Positions 5,382-6,051 of a stretch of DNA of 6,051 bases are shown here, in pieces. The translations under genes and the position numbers were made by a program. Source of the stretch: Sphingobacteriales bacterium (GTDB taxonomy: Bacteria; Bacteroidota; Bacteroidia; Chitinophagales; Chitinophagaceae); contig JAHEFC010000250.1 of the NCBI GenBank assembly GCA_024640385.1, forward strand, positions 1 to 6,051, in the 5' to 3' direction. Every line of letters starts with the position of its first letter. Within the stretch, counting starts at the first letter, position 1. The notes under the pieces were generated by a model, which saw only the letters and a program-made list of their open reading frames with translations, was not told the DNA's origin and searched no databases.

Positions 5382-6051
5382 CTACTCTTCTGCGCTGTTC
5401 TTCATCTTCATTAAAATGGTATAGGCATTTTTTGTCACTACATCCCCGTCAGGAAGCTGGTTTTTTAATTCTACATAGCCATCATTAAATGTACCTGTTT
5501 CCACAGGCAACATCTTAAATATATGGGAGGCGGTCTGTATGAAAATATAATTACTGTTCTCCCATTTAACTATCGCTTCCTCCGGAACTGCTGTTACCTT
5601 AACGCCCTTCAATTGTATCTGGGCGTTAACAAATGTCCCGGGCAATAAGTCCTTGTTCCTCCCTTCAATATGACAGTGAACATCCGTTGAACGGTCTTCC
5701 CCGATATTCGGAGTAACCAGGTGTACCACTGCGGTATATTGATCAGCAGGATTCCGGTTCACAGCAAAACTCACTTTCTGCCCTTCAAAGATTTTTGATG
5801 CATCATTCTCAAAAACGGTCAGTCTCACATGCAGGTCATCAGGGTTGATCAGCTCAAACAAAACATCGGAAGGATTGACATACTTGCCGATATTGACATT
5901 GACTTTTGAAACATACCCGCTGATCGGAGAATAAATATTTATACTGCGGGAAATATTCTCTTCGTTGAGTTTTTCGGGATCAACGCCAACCAGGCGCAGT
6001 TTTTCAGCCAGTGACCGGACCAGTATCTTATGGCTGTCATATTCAGATTTG
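5382..6051 (-). CDS. RND efflux periplasmic adaptor subunit (CzcB/CusB/HlyD-type), 5' end outside window
   Basis: The reading frame is open from the right edge to TAG at 5382-5384; 222 codons of the C-terminal part are seen and the start lies beyond 6051. From the edge come the end of an alpha-helical hairpin (K-L-R-L-V-G-V-D-P-E-K-L), the second half of the lipoyl domain (Y-S-P-I-S-G-Y-V-S-K-V-N-V-N-I-G-K-Y-V), the beta-barrel (L-H-V-R-L-T-V-F-E-N-D, G-Q-K-V-S-F), and the membrane-proximal domain with L-L-P-G-T-F-V-N-A-Q and V-P-E-E-A-I-V. This order is diagnostic of membrane fusion proteins linking an inner-membrane RND pump to a TolC-type channel. The G-V-D-P-E-type helix end resembles the metal-efflux (Czc/Cus) branch, but substrate cannot be assigned. 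A TTG at 5859-5861 is an internal Leu codon, not a start. The gene converges with the cupin and is probably unrelated to the ligase cluster. Confidence 0.9.
   Translation of the reverse strand, partial: KSEYDSHKILVRSLAEKLRLVGVDPEKLNEENISRSINIYSPISGYVSKVNVNIGKYVNPSDVLFELINPDDLHVRLTVFENDASKIFEGQKVSFAVNRNPADQYTAVVHLVTPNIGEDRSTDVHCHIEGRNKDLLPGTFVNAQIQLKGVKVTAVPEEAIVKWENSNYIFIQTASHIFKMLPVETGTFNDGYVELKNQLPDGDVVTKNAYTILMKMKNSAEE

Noticed and set aside
5859..5861. TTG as a start for a short efflux-related protein
   Set aside because: The frame stays open upstream to the window edge and encodes the lipoyl domain expected of the adaptor, so this codon is internal.

Overview
The window looks like chromosomal DNA of a Bacteroidota bacterium, probably from the Chitinophagales/Sphingobacteriia side. 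Reasons: moderate GC; no Shine-Dalgarno sequence ahead of the genes; several good matches to the Bacteroidota -7 promoter element TAnnTTTG, one with a -33 TTTG at the expected spacing; and proteins that resemble Bacteroidota versions of their families. I see no tRNA, rRNA, CRISPR array or insertion sequence.

Layout. A leftward gene at 8-820 encodes a cytoplasmic esterase of the alpha/beta hydrolase fold, and its last codons lie inside a perfect 16-bp hairpin at the window edge. A 126-bp divergent region (821-946) holds a -7 box for the esterase, a full promoter for the rightward genes and a 9-bp direct repeat that may be an operator. Five closely spaced rightward genes follow: a RimK/glutathione-synthetase-like ATP-grasp ligase (947-1900); a GCS2/YbdK-type carboxylate-amine ligase broken by an internal deletion with frameshift (1918-2987); a class I glutamine-amidotransferase-like protein (3020-3856); a second, very divergent ATP-grasp-like protein, probably circularly permuted (3866-5059); and a small KdgF-like cupin (5064-5378). 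Gaps are 17, 32, 9 and 4 bp. The cupin converges, with 3 bp between stop codons, on a leftward gene running off the right edge, the periplasmic adaptor of an RND/CzcB-CusB-type efflux system (5382 to beyond 6051).

How the genes may work together. Two ATP-grasp ligases, a GCS2-type ligase, a glutamine-amidotransferase-like protein and a hydrolase form the enzyme set expected for ATP-dependent synthesis and tailoring of a small peptide-like or amidated metabolite. I know of no assigned product for this combination; that role is inference. The most striking local fact is that the GCS2 member has lost about 14 codons, including the conserved Ser-Pro-Phe-Trp loop, so the pathway is probably broken or altered in this strain. 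A promoter-like box directly before the amidotransferase gene could let the downstream genes be expressed independently of the broken one.
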